In this document: positions 25,952 to 33,563 of the stretch, in pieces
Layout: each line of letters opens with the position of its first letter
Numbering within the stretch: position 1 is the stretch's first letter
Assembly: GCA_022843045.1 (NCBI GenBank)
Contig: JALHOJ010000002.1
Location: 17,680 to 81,679 of the forward strand
DNA: 64,000 bases
Origin: Phycisphaerales bacterium
GTDB lineage: Bacteria; Planctomycetota; Phycisphaerae; Phycisphaerales; UBA1924
Reading direction: 5' to 3'
Position numbers and translations under genes: made by a program
The notes under the pieces: generated by a model
The model's input: only the letters and a program-made list of their open reading frames with translations
Told to the model about the DNA's origin: nothing
The model's database searches: none

Positions 25952-26902
25952 TCACGCATCCTTGCGAGCAACGACATACACCACGTACGGATCATCCAAC
26001 TCGTCGTCTTCGCGAAGCGGCGCGACGTACGTAGTGCCGTCCGCGTCTATGCCGTCGGCGAGGCGGTCGTAGACCTCGACGCTCGCGAAGCCGGCTTCCA
26101 GCATCGCATCGCGAAGTTCGGGAATGCTCCAGAGTCGCCAGTGGTAGGTGAAGGCGTTGCGGATGTAGCGGGTTGTCTTCGACGGATTGAACGCAGAGCC
26201 CGCGGGCAGTTCGAAGTGGATGTGGTTGGTGACGAGGTTGGTCGTCGGATTCGCCGCGGGCTGCTCCCAGTGATAACGAAACGCGACCGCGAGGGAGCGT
26301 CGCGTGCGTTTGGCTCTGGAGTTCGTCGAATGCTGTTGGTCGCCGCGCGAGGACAGAACATCAGCTTGCTTGACGCTTCCTGACGGTCGCGTTTCGTGGA
26401 TTGCGCGGGAGGTCACGCCTTGTTCGAAGGCATTGGAGCCGCCGTACAGGTCCGCGACAAAAACACCGTGCTTTGTGAGGCAGCGGCGGGCGTGGCGGAG
26501 ATACGCGATCAGTTCGGGGCGAGTGTGGAAGTAGCCCAGCGGGAAGTTGGTCGCCGCGAGGATGTCGGCTCGGTCGGTGGCGGCGAGAACGTCGGTTGTG
26601 CGAGTGGTGAGACTGTTCGCCAGAGGCGTCGAAGTCGTCGAAGAGCCGACGACTTCGGTGGCACGGCGGAGCACACGCTTGTCACGGTCGACGGCGAGGG
26701 CGCGGTGCTTGGGGTTGAGGGCGAGCCAGCCCCGCGCAAGCGCGGCGGTGCCGGAGAAGTCTTCGCGGAGCGTGACGGGCGGACGCGACGTGCCGCGCTG
26801 ATGCACGGCAAACAAAAACCCTGCCATGGGCAGGGCGTGAGTCACTGCGAGTTCATAGAGATCGTGGCGGAGTTTGAAGGATGTTTGCGATTCGCGGGGC
26901 AT
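25952..26902 (-). CDS. Class I SAM-dependent methyltransferase
   Basis: 316 residues. After a helical N-terminus, LREDFSGTAALARGWL corresponds to the SAM-binding motif I, with LAVDRDKRVL as the acidic motif II and HGVFVADLYGG as motif IV/V. The C-terminus has WSIPELRDAMLEAGF, the usual end of such folds. The substrate is unknown. The segment coding RRSLAVAFRYHW contains a dispersed hairpin element on the opposite strand (26276-26301). That insert region, about residues 185-210, is polar and looks like a loop between core strands. Confidence 0.82.
   Translation of the reverse strand: MPRESQTSFKLRHDLYELAVTHALPMAGFLFAVHQRGTSRPPVTLREDFSGTAALARGWLALNPKHRALAVDRDKRVLRRATEVVGSSTTSTPLANSLTTRTTDVLAATDRADILAATNFPLGYFHTRPELIAYLRHARRCLTKHGVFVADLYGGSNAFEQGVTSRAIHETRPSGSVKQADVLSSRGDQQHSTNSRAKRTRRSLAVAFRYHWEQPAANPTTNLVTNHIHFELPAGSAFNPSKTTRYIRNAFTYHWRLWSIPELRDAMLEAGFASVEVYDRLADGIDADGTTYVAPLREDDELDDPYVVYVVARKDA
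26276..26301 (+). repeat. Dispersed hairpin family A copy inside the methyltransferase gene
   Basis: Stem ACGC/GCGT with loop GACCGCGAGGGA, on the strand opposite to the gene, coding for RRSLAVAFR on the other strand. It matches 53708-53733 at 24 of 26. Confidence 0.8.
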
Positions 26903-26913
26903 GCTGTTCCCCC

Positions 26914-27024
26914 GTGGCGCGGCCTTCTAGGCCGTGAGTCAGACGGGCTTCTGGCCCGTCTGAATTCCTTCGAGCCCAACGGCTAGAAGCCATTGAGACT
27001 CATGGGCCGGAGGCCCATGCCGCC
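26914..27024. repeat. Cluster of four small hairpins between methyltransferase and rpmA
   Basis: Four palindromes within 111 bases. 26914-26940 has a stem CGGCC/GGCCG; 26940-26962 a perfect 9-bp stem CAGACGGGC with loop TTCTG; 26981-26991 GGCT-AGA-AGCC; 27001-27019 a perfect 8-bp stem CATGGGCC with loop GGA. The first and last share outer bases (GACTCA and GCCRC) with the copy at 32227-32254. The last lies 14 bases past the rpmA stop and may end its transcript. Confidence 0.8.
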
Positions 27025-27037
27025 CAGTTCTTTCCAC

Positions 27038-27313
27038 TTAGTTCTTCAGCCAAACGGGGCAGGGGCTGTTCGCGTCGGTGGGGACGACGTGCACGTCGCG
27101 ACCGCGGAAGACGACCTTGCCATTGCCGACGCTGTACAGCGTGTTGTCGCTGCCCATGCGGACGTTGTATCCTGCTTTGAACGGAGTCCCGACTTGGCGC
27201 ACGATGATCGAGCCGGGCTGAGCGTCCTGGCCACCGTACAGCTTGATGCCGCGGTACTGCGGGTTGGAGTCACGACCGTTCTTGGTAGAGCCTTGGCCCT
27301 TCTTATGTGCCAT
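27038..27313 (-). CDS. rpmA: 50S ribosomal protein L27
   Basis: 91 residues, full length. The N-terminus [20 protein letters not shown] is the conserved L27 start that reaches the peptidyl transferase centre, with no cleavable extension of the Firmicutes type. [15 protein letters not shown] follows. In most bacteria rplU (L21) lies directly upstream; here the upstream 280 bases hold no L21 gene and the next gene (accD) is divergent. Hairpins follow the stop. Confidence 0.97.
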   Translation of the reverse strand: MAHKKGQGSTKNGRDSNPQYRGIKLYGGQDAQPGSIIVRQVGTPFKAGYNVRMGSDNTLYSVGNGKVVFRGRDVHVVPTDANSPCPVWLKN

Positions 27314-27593
27314 AAATCAAAGTCCTTACTAACACCAAACGCGTAGCCAGAATCAAAAGTCAGCGCGTTGGGTCAAGATCATACCCAACCCCAGCCATAC
27401 TTTCCAGCGAGCCCCAAAGGGTCCAAGCCGCCAGGAATCGTAGGGTGAAGGGACTATCGGCTGTCAGAAACCCGTTCTCGGGCGGAATTTGGGCGTGCAG
27501 GGACGGAAGAACTCCACTAAACTATGCCCTTGGCCCGAGCGGGACTCCGCCGGGCTGGCACGGATGGCCCGACCCAGCGCAGGAACGCACACT

Positions 27594-28520
27594 ATGGGCG
27601 ACGAACTTTCCCGCATGACCGCAGCACCTACCACGGAATCCGCAGGCGGGCCTTCTCAGGCCGTCGGTCCTAAGGCCTCTGCAAAGAAGGCCCCGGCCCG
27701 TTCCTGGGCAAGCGTCCGCGATACCCAGAGCCAGATTCCCGAGGGGGTCTGGCTGCGGTGTGCGGCCTGCGAGAAGATGCTGTATCGCGGGCACCTCGAG
27801 GAAGACCTGTGGGTCTGCCGGGAGTGCGGGCATCATCATCGCGTCTCCGCGACGCAGCGGATGGCACAGTTGGCGGACCAGGGCTCGTTCGTGGAGATGT
27901 TCACGAACCTGTCGCCCGCCGACCCGCTGAAGTTCAAGGACCTCAAGACGTACTCCGATCGCGTGCTCGCCGAGCAGATCAAGAGTGGCTGCAAGGACGC
28001 CATCAAGGCGGGGACGATGTTCATCAAGGGTCGTCAGGCGATGGTCGCGGGGCTTGATCCGGCGTTCATGATGGGCAGCATGGGCAGCGTGGTGGGGGAG
28101 GTGCTGACCCGCGCGATCGAGCATGCGACGGCGGAGAAGCTGCCGCTGATCGTCGTGAGTTGCTCGGGCGGGGCCCGCATGCAGGAGTCGGGCCTGTCGC
28201 TCATGCAGATGGCCAAGACCAGCGCTGCGTTGGCTCGACTGGACGAATCGGGCGGGCTGTTCATCAGCGTTCTGGCCGACCCGACCACGGGCGGCGTCAC
28301 GGCAAGTTTCGCGATGCTCGGGCACGTCATCATCGCGGAGCCGCAGGCGCTCATTGGCTTCGCGGGTCCGCGCGTCATTCAGCAGACGATCCGTCAAGAG
28401 CTGCCCGACGGGTTCCAGCGCAGCGAGTTCCTGCGAAAGGCCGGATTCGTGGATCGCGTGGTGCACCGGTCGCAGTTGCGCAACGAACTGGCGCGGCTGA
28501 TTGACTATGCCGGCATGTAG
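27594..28520 (+). CDS. accD: Acetyl-CoA carboxylase carboxyltransferase subunit beta
   Basis: Transfers carboxyl from carboxybiotin to acetyl-CoA, the first step of fatty acid synthesis. 308 residues from the ATG at 27594. A later ATG at 27618 is possible, since the first 45 residues are a low-complexity Ala/Pro region. The zinc ribbon is CAAC (Cys56, Cys59) and CREC (Cys75, Cys78). The crotonase-like core has LIVVSCSGGARMQEG-type sequence (SCSGGARMQES), the CoA/oxyanion region. The accA partner is not in the window, as is usual when accD stands alone. Confidence 0.95.
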   Translation: MGDELSRMTAAPTTESAGGPSQAVGPKASAKKAPARSWASVRDTQSQIPEGVWLRCAACEKMLYRGHLEEDLWVCRECGHHHRVSATQRMAQLADQGSFVEMFTNLSPADPLKFKDLKTYSDRVLAEQIKSGCKDAIKAGTMFIKGRQAMVAGLDPAFMMGSMGSVVGEVLTRAIEHATAEKLPLIVVSCSGGARMQESGLSLMQMAKTSAALARLDESGGLFISVLADPTTGGVTASFAMLGHVIIAEPQALIGFAGPRVIQQTIRQELPDGFQRSEFLRKAGFVDRVVHRSQLRNELARLIDYAGM

Positions 28521-28560
28521 TCGCCGGGATGTGATCGCGGGTCGTTCGACTGCTTCCGGC

Positions 28561-29049
28561 CTACTTGCGTGCCTGCTCGACAAATGCGAGCACGTTGCTC
28601 GCACTCGTGTTGCCCGTGAAGCGGCCCAGTTGCTTGCCATCTTGCAGCAGGATGACGGTGGGGAAGCCTGAGATGCCCAGCGACGCGACATCATCGGGTA
28701 CGGTGTTGGTCGCGTCGACGTACAGCGGGACGGTGAGGTTCGAGACGGCTTCGGCGACCTTTGGATCAGCCAGCGCGTCGCGCTTGAGGGCTTGGCAGGG
28801 CGGGCACCAGTCGGCAGTCACGAAGACGAAGACGGGCTTGCCCGAGGCGGTGCTCTTGTCGTTTGCGCTCGCGAGCGTCAGGGCCTTGTCGAAGTAGGCG
28901 GGTGTGGGCGCGAGGCCGCCACCGCCGCCGCGGCTGAAGGCCATGACAGCGACGAGGCCACCGATGGCGAGCAGGGGCAAAATGAGCGAGCGCACGCCCG
29001 CGAAGCGAGGGCGTGCATGGGAACTGGAACGGGGTGTGGTGTGGGGCAT
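28561..29049 (-). CDS. Membrane-anchored thioredoxin-like protein
   Basis: 162 residues. A basic N-terminus and one hydrophobic segment (SLILPLLAIGGLVAVMAF, about 21-38) anchor a thioredoxin fold facing the periplasm. The active site is DWCPPC, and the cis-proline is in GFPTVILL. It is closest to the DsbD-C/thioredoxin_7 group, so a role in reducing disulfides or apocytochrome c is plausible but unproven. A perfect 8-bp hairpin with loop GCGAAGCGA (28992-29016) lies within the N-terminal coding region. It converges on accD with 40 bases between stops. Confidence 0.85.
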   Translation of the reverse strand: MPHTTPRSSSHARPRFAGVRSLILPLLAIGGLVAVMAFSRGGGGGLAPTPAYFDKALTLASANDKSTASGKPVFVFVTADWCPPCQALKRDALADPKVAEAVSNLTVPLYVDATNTVPDDVASLGISGFPTVILLQDGKQLGRFTGNTSASNVLAFVEQARK

Positions 29050-29106
29050 GACTGATCCGTTTGTGCGCTGCAGGGGCCGAAATAGGACGCGGCGACTGTG
29101 CTCCGG

Positions 29107-30096
29107 TTACAGGCTTACGAGTTCGCCCGTCAATGGTTCGACCAGATCCTTGGCCGAGACGATGCCCACCGGCTTGCCCCACGCGTCCTCGACGATGGCG
29201 ATGCGGGCCTTGTGCGTCCGCAAACTGGCCAGGCCATCGCGGGCGGTGGTGTCGAGCTTGAGGCGCGGCACGGGCAGGACCAGTTCCTGAGGCGATTTCT
29301 TGGTCTGCGTGTAAAGGTCAAGGTGGCGAATCGCACCGATGACGCGGCCTTGGCGGTCGACGACCGGAAAGAACGCGTGGGGGCTGCCCGCGACCAGATC
29401 AAGCACACGCGACCGTTCGGCGCTCGCGGGCAGGACGGTGACCTTCTCCCACGCGACCATTTCATCTCCCACCGCAATGGTGCGGAACATCAGGGCGCGA
29501 TCAAGGAGCGACACCTGACTCTCAGAGAGCACGCCGTGCCCTGCGCCTTCCTTGAGCAGCTGCGCGATGCGCTGGCGAGCGTCGCTGGCGGAGTCGCGGG
29601 GCAACTTGAGCACGCGCTCAAGTAGATGCGAGAGGAACAGAATGAGCGGCAGCACGCCCAGCATGGTGAGCACGATCCGCACGCCCTTGATGCTGCGTGC
29701 GAATAGCGGCGTGAGCCGATCCGATTCGACGCGGAAGACTTCTTTCGGCGCGGCATCGCCCAGGATGAACAGCACCGGGCCCAGCACGAGCGTGTTGATC
29801 ACAGCGATGGCCAGGGCGGAGTACGCCCCCGCCTGAAGGATGCTTGACGCTGCTTCGGCGGCGATCGCGTTGACGACGTTGTTGCAGATCAACAGCGTCG
29901 CGAGCAGACGTGCGGGGTTTCGCAGTTCATGCAGGAGCGTGCGCGCACTGTGGTCGGGCGGCGTGCGGGCGGCGCGAAGGTCCAGGCGCACGCGGTTGAG
30001 CGAGTAGCTGCCTACCTCAAGCCCGCTGCAGAGCGCGCTGGCGGCGATGGCGAGCACGAGCAGCGACCACCAGAATGCCCACTCGAGCGGGGTCAT
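29107..30096 (-). CDS. CNNM/HlyC/CorC-type membrane protein (DUF21 + CBS pair), short paralog
   Basis: 329 residues. A DUF21 membrane domain (about 1-185) begins with FWWSLLVLAIAASALCSGLE and has LLICNNVVNAIAAE and GDAAPKEVF, the PK-E motif of the family. Two CBS domains follow (about 200-325, ending IVSAKDLVEPLTG). The C-terminal CorC_HlyC domain found in the neighbour is missing, which is unusual but known. Family members are linked to Mg2+/Co2+ transport. The start overlaps the stop of the upstream paralog by 4 bases, so the pair may form a heteromer. Confidence 0.9.
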   Translation of the reverse strand: MTPLEWAFWWSLLVLAIAASALCSGLEVGSYSLNRVRLDLRAARTPPDHSARTLLHELRNPARLLATLLICNNVVNAIAAEAASSILQAGAYSALAIAVINTLVLGPVLFILGDAAPKEVFRVESDRLTPLFARSIKGVRIVLTMLGVLPLILFLSHLLERVLKLPRDSASDARQRIAQLLKEGAGHGVLSESQVSLLDRALMFRTIAVGDEMVAWEKVTVLPASAERSRVLDLVAGSPHAFFPVVDRQGRVIGAIRHLDLYTQTKKSPQELVLPVPRLKLDTTARDGLASLRTHKARIAIVEDAWGKPVGIVSAKDLVEPLTGELVSL

Positions 30097-31424
30097 GGCG
30101 TGGCCTCCTTGCTCGATGGGTTCGCAGCGGACTTGCTGTCGGCTTGTTTGGCGAGCGAGACGCGCACGCGGTCAATAGTCCTGCCGCCCGTCGCCATCGC
30201 TTCGACGCGCAGCGATACGTTGCCAATTTCAACCAGGTCGCCCTCGCGGGGCAGACGGCCCAGGCGGGCGAGGATCAGGCCCGCCACCGTGCTGACGCGG
30301 CCACGCTGGGCTTCGGTCATGGCGGGCTCAAAGAACTCCTCCCAATCGCGCACGCTCAGGCGGCCGGGCACTTCCCACTCGCCAACGCCGATCATGCGGA
30401 CCTGGGCCGCGTGGCTGCCCTCGGGCGCGGCGGCGAACTTGATGAGTTCGTTGATCACGTTGTCGATCTGCACCATGCCCACGATTTCGCCCTTTTCGTT
30501 GACGACCATGGCGACATCGGCGCGGGCGACGCGGAGGACTTCGAGCAGTTGGTCCACGCGGGCGCGTTCGGGCACGAACCGGACAGGTTCAACGAGCGTG
30601 GGAAGGGGCAGGCGAGCCGCGGCGCCTTGTTTGCTCAGCATGGGGAGGACGCGATGGGCGTTGACCATGCCGACGATGGTCCGTTCGGAAAGCGGGCCCC
30701 GCGACACAGGAAATCGCGTGTAGCCGGTCTCGCGAGCGACTTGCAGGAGCTCCTGGCTGGTATCGGTCGCGGCGAGCGTGCGGACGTCCACGCGGGGCGT
30801 CATGATGTCCTTCACGCGGAGCGTGGAGAGTTGCACAACGTCACCGAGCAGTTGCTCCTCGTCCTCGTGCAGCACGCCTTGGCGTGCGGCGACTTCGACC
30901 AAGTTGGACAGATCATCACTTGTCAGCGCGGCTCGCGGCTCGACGCTGGGCCGCACCACGCGAGCCAGCGGACCCACGACAAACGAGTCGAGCAGCACGC
31001 GCACTGGGGTGATCAGGCGAAACCACGCGAGGACCGGAATCGCAATCACTCGGCAGAACGCGATGCGATGGACCGCCGCGAGGCCCTTGGGAAGGACCTC
31101 CGCGAACATGATCATCACAAAGACACTGGCGAGAGCCGCGACGATGCTCCAAATCCCATCGAGCCACTCCTGGGCGACCAGGCCGAAGATCGTGAAGTAC
31201 GCCGTGTTGACAGTGACGTTGAGCAGCAGAACCGCGACCAGCAGCGAAGAGGGCTGGGCAAGCAGGTCGCTCACGGCGTCGTTGACACGCGGGAACGTCT
31301 TGCGAAGCCGGATGCGATCCGCCTGCGTGAGGCTGAAGAGGGCCGTCTCGGCGGCGGAGCACAACGCGCTGACGATCACGAGGATCGGCAGGAGCGCGGC
31401 GAGGATGGTGTAGATGCCGGGCAA
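30093..31424 (-). CDS. CNNM/HlyC/CorC-type membrane protein (DUF21 + CBS + CorC_HlyC)
   Basis: 443 residues from a TTG (no ATG or GTG precedes the first membrane segment). DUF21 occupies about 1-190 (VSALCSAAETALFSLTQADR, LLLNVTVNTAYF, AEVLPKGLA). A CBS pair spans about 205-330 and a CorC_HlyC domain about 345-425. The family is associated with divalent cation efflux. A TTTCGC-repeat leader (complement of 31431-31461) lies directly before the start codon, with no Shine-Dalgarno site. It is translationally coupled to the short paralog downstream. Confidence 0.92.
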   Translation of the reverse strand: MPGIYTILAALLPILVIVSALCSAAETALFSLTQADRIRLRKTFPRVNDAVSDLLAQPSSLLVAVLLLNVTVNTAYFTIFGLVAQEWLDGIWSIVAALASVFVMIMFAEVLPKGLAAVHRIAFCRVIAIPVLAWFRLITPVRVLLDSFVVGPLARVVRPSVEPRAALTSDDLSNLVEVAARQGVLHEDEEQLLGDVVQLSTLRVKDIMTPRVDVRTLAATDTSQELLQVARETGYTRFPVSRGPLSERTIVGMVNAHRVLPMLSKQGAAARLPLPTLVEPVRFVPERARVDQLLEVLRVARADVAMVVNEKGEIVGMVQIDNVINELIKFAAAPEGSHAAQVRMIGVGEWEVPGRLSVRDWEEFFEPAMTEAQRGRVSTVAGLILARLGRLPREGDLVEIGNVSLRVEAMATGGRTIDRVRVSLAKQADSKSAANPSSKEATP

Positions 31425-31509
31425 GTTTCAAGCGAAGAGCGACAAAGCGAAACGCGACAAGTGTTTCAGGATCGGGCGTGGAAAGGTACGGACTGCATCT
31501 CTTCTCACT

Positions 31510-32133
31510 CTATCGACTTTCGCTTCTCGTTTGCGGTCCCCCGTCCTTCCAGTCGGCCTTCGCCGGGTCATAAGTCTCGTCCAACTGCTCGAGCATGCGT
31601 TCAATGTAGCGCCAGGCGTTGAGCAGGCGGCGCAGGTCGCGGGCGATTGCGTTCCGGCCGGTGTCGGTGGCGGCCTGAAGGCGTTGGAACATCTCGCAGG
31701 TGGCCTTCGTGTATTCGGCGCGATGAGATTGGGCCCATTGCTTCCACTTCGCGCGTTCGGCGGCTTGCTCGGGTCCCTTCGCGGCGAGGGCGGCGTCGAC
31801 CTGCTCGCGGATCTCCATGATCTCCATGAGAAACCCGTCGGGCAGCGACTTGTCAGCTTCTTTCGCAGGGCCGCCGAGCAAGCCGAGCAGCAGATTGGCC
31901 CGGGCTTCGTCGGATTCGAGCGTGGCTTTGGCCCGGTTGAGGTCCGCCGCGAGCGAGGATGCGTCGTCAAGGTCCTCCAGCATCTCCGCTCCGATGGCGT
32001 CGGGGTGGGCTTGCAACACCTTGCCCAGGTACGCACGTTGCACGTCACCTGGGGAGAGGTCGAATCGTCTGGGCAGGCCGAGCACGGCGAATGCGTCGTG
32101 GGGAGGTGGCGAGTTGGTTCCGGCGCGAAACAT
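31510..32133 (-). CDS. hscB: HscB-like Fe-S cluster assembly co-chaperone
   Basis: 207 residues from the ATG at 32133 (MFRAGTNSPPPHDAF); the longer frame starts without an ATG advantage. The J domain (about 12-80) has FAVLGLPRRFDLSPGDVQRA and the HPD triad in QAHPDAIG, which stimulates the Hsp70 ATPase. A C-terminal three-helix bundle (LPDGFLMEIMEIREQVD) matches the HscB domain that binds IscU. HscA and IscU are not nearby. The protein would serve the many Fe-S proteins in this window. The gene diverges from the racemase-like gene. Confidence 0.88.
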   Translation of the reverse strand: MFRAGTNSPPPHDAFAVLGLPRRFDLSPGDVQRAYLGKVLQAHPDAIGAEMLEDLDDASSLAADLNRAKATLESDEARANLLLGLLGGPAKEADKSLPDGFLMEIMEIREQVDAALAAKGPEQAAERAKWKQWAQSHRAEYTKATCEMFQRLQAATDTGRNAIARDLRRLLNAWRYIERMLEQLDETYDPAKADWKDGGPQTRSESR

Positions 32134-32226
32134 CGAACGATTGTACGAAGTGCGGGTGCGCTCCCGACAGAGCGATTCCGAGTGCGAGGCCATCGGGACG
32201 CTGGGCAGGGGCCATAAAGGTCCTGC

Positions 32227-32254
32227 GACTCATGGACGGGACGCCCGTGCCACT
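32227..32254. repeat. Dispersed hairpin, GACTCA/GCCRC family
   Basis: Stem ACGGG-ACG-CCCGT extended by GG/CC past a one-base bulge. It agrees with 22 of 28 positions of 26997-27024, with the outer bases GACTCATGG constant. It sits in the 166-base divergent region between hscB and the racemase-like gene. Confidence 0.7.
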
Positions 32255-32284
32255 TCGCGCGAGCGGCTACGGTTGACCAACCTT

Positions 32285-32290
32285 GGAGGT
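32285..32290 (+). promoter_or_regulatory. Shine-Dalgarno site deciding a TTG start
   Basis: GGAGGT, nine bases before the TTG at 32300. It is one of few clear ribosome binding sites in the window and rules out the upstream TTG at 32273 as the main start. Confidence 0.75.
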
Positions 32291-32299
32291 CCCTCTCGC

Positions 32300-33031
32300 T
32301 TGAGCCTCTCCCAGCCCAACAGTCCCGGCGCGAACAACCACATTGGCATCGTCGGCGTCAGTCCCGAAGGAGCGGCGTTGTTCTATCGCCTGCTCACGCG
32401 GCACGCCGGGCGTTTGCGCAGCCCCAGCGAGCAGCCCCGCATCAGCCTGCACAACGAGCCGCTCTCGGCGTACATCGATGCGATTCGCCATGACGATTGG
32501 CATAGCGTGGGCAAGTTGTTGCGGCGCTCCGCGGAGCATGTGGCCCGCTGCGGAGCGAGCTTTTGCTTGACGCCCGACAACGCGGTGCAGCATGGCGTGC
32601 AACTCGCGGAAGTAGGCAGCCCGATTCCGTGGCTGACGATGCCGGACTTGGTGGGCGAGTCGATCGCGCAGGATGGGCGGCGGGTGGTGGGGATCCTGGG
32701 CACGAAGTTGGTGATGCACTCGTCTACGTACCAGACGCACCTGGGCCTGCGCGGGATTCAGGTGCTCGCGCCCAACAACGAGCAGGCCGACTTCGTCGAT
32801 CGGGTCATCTTTGACGAACTGATCTACGGATACAGCCGGCCAGAGAGCCACGCGGGCGTGCTGGAGGTGGCCCAATCACTTGCCGGTCAGGGGTGCGAGG
32901 CCGTGATTCTGGCGTCGAGCGAGTTGCCGCTGGTCTTGCAGGAGGACACCTGTCCCCTTCCTCTATATGACTCGGCGGAGATTCTGGCAGAGGCGGCTGT
33001 CCTGCGAACGATGAAGGCGGGCCCGCGATGA
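32300..33031 (+). CDS. Aspartate/glutamate racemase family protein
   Basis: 243 residues from the TTG at 32300, supported by the GGAGGT site nine bases upstream. The N-terminal GIVGVSPEGAALFYRLL matches the racemase G-x-x-P/G start. A first active-site region reads ASFCLTPDNAVQH, where a cysteine or threonine-Asn pair is expected. The second is CEAVILASSELPLVL, where typical enzymes have GCTE; here ASSE replaces the cysteine. The missing second cysteine means racemase activity is doubtful, and a maleate isomerase or degenerate member is possible. The gene ends 530 bases before the giant surface protein. Confidence 0.8.
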   Translation: MSLSQPNSPGANNHIGIVGVSPEGAALFYRLLTRHAGRLRSPSEQPRISLHNEPLSAYIDAIRHDDWHSVGKLLRRSAEHVARCGASFCLTPDNAVQHGVQLAEVGSPIPWLTMPDLVGESIAQDGRRVVGILGTKLVMHSSTYQTHLGLRGIQVLAPNNEQADFVDRVIFDELIYGYSRPESHAGVLEVAQSLAGQGCEAVILASSELPLVLQEDTCPLPLYDSAEILAEAAVLRTMKAGPR

Positions 33032-33563
33032 ACGCAACCGCGGAGGGCGGGCGGACGGAAAGACACGCGTGGCGGCCTGCGGGATTCTGTGCGGCCGGAG
33101 GGGAAACCCCTACCACAACCCAAGCGGGTGGCATGAGACGGCCAGCGAACAGAATCCTATCTACTATGCCATCCCTTGCTGAGGAATTAGACTGGACAAG
33201 CACCCGGACTTTCCTGTATGCTATTGCAGCAGCAGCCCCGCTCCGGAGCACGAGGTCGGTCGCTCCGCGAGGGAAAAAGGCGTGTACGCTCCCGCCCCCC
33301 ATCAGAGCCCTCGGGCAATCTTGGGAGGAAGGGTGTGGAGGCGCCTGAGGCGTGAAAGCGAAGAGGGCAACCTCTCCCGTTTCCGCCGACCGGCCTTCGA
33401 GCCAGTGGATGAACGTGAGTGCGAGCGCCAAGCGCCCGTGCTCACGTTGACAGACAGACGCAGCGCACGCGCTGGAGCGCGCAGCGGGCACGCAGCATGA
33501 AGCTTTGCGCCGTACAGTCGGCGCTTGAGGCTGATACTTGTGGGCGATAGATGGAGCCGCGCC
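33032..33563. other. Long leader region before the giant surface protein gene
   Basis: No gene supported. Contains a short hairpin AGGGG-AAA-CCCCT-like at 33097-33109, a candidate promoter at 33193-33222 and a purine/GC-mixed leader of about 335 bases with several GCGC-rich inverted repeats. Open frames here are not protein-like. Confidence 0.5.
33193..33222 (+). promoter_or_regulatory. Candidate sigma-70 promoter for the giant surface protein gene
   Basis: TGGACA at 33193-33198 and TATGCT at 33217-33222 with an 18-base spacer. Both hexamers match the consensus at four or five positions. The position implies a leader of about 335 nt. Confidence 0.35.
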
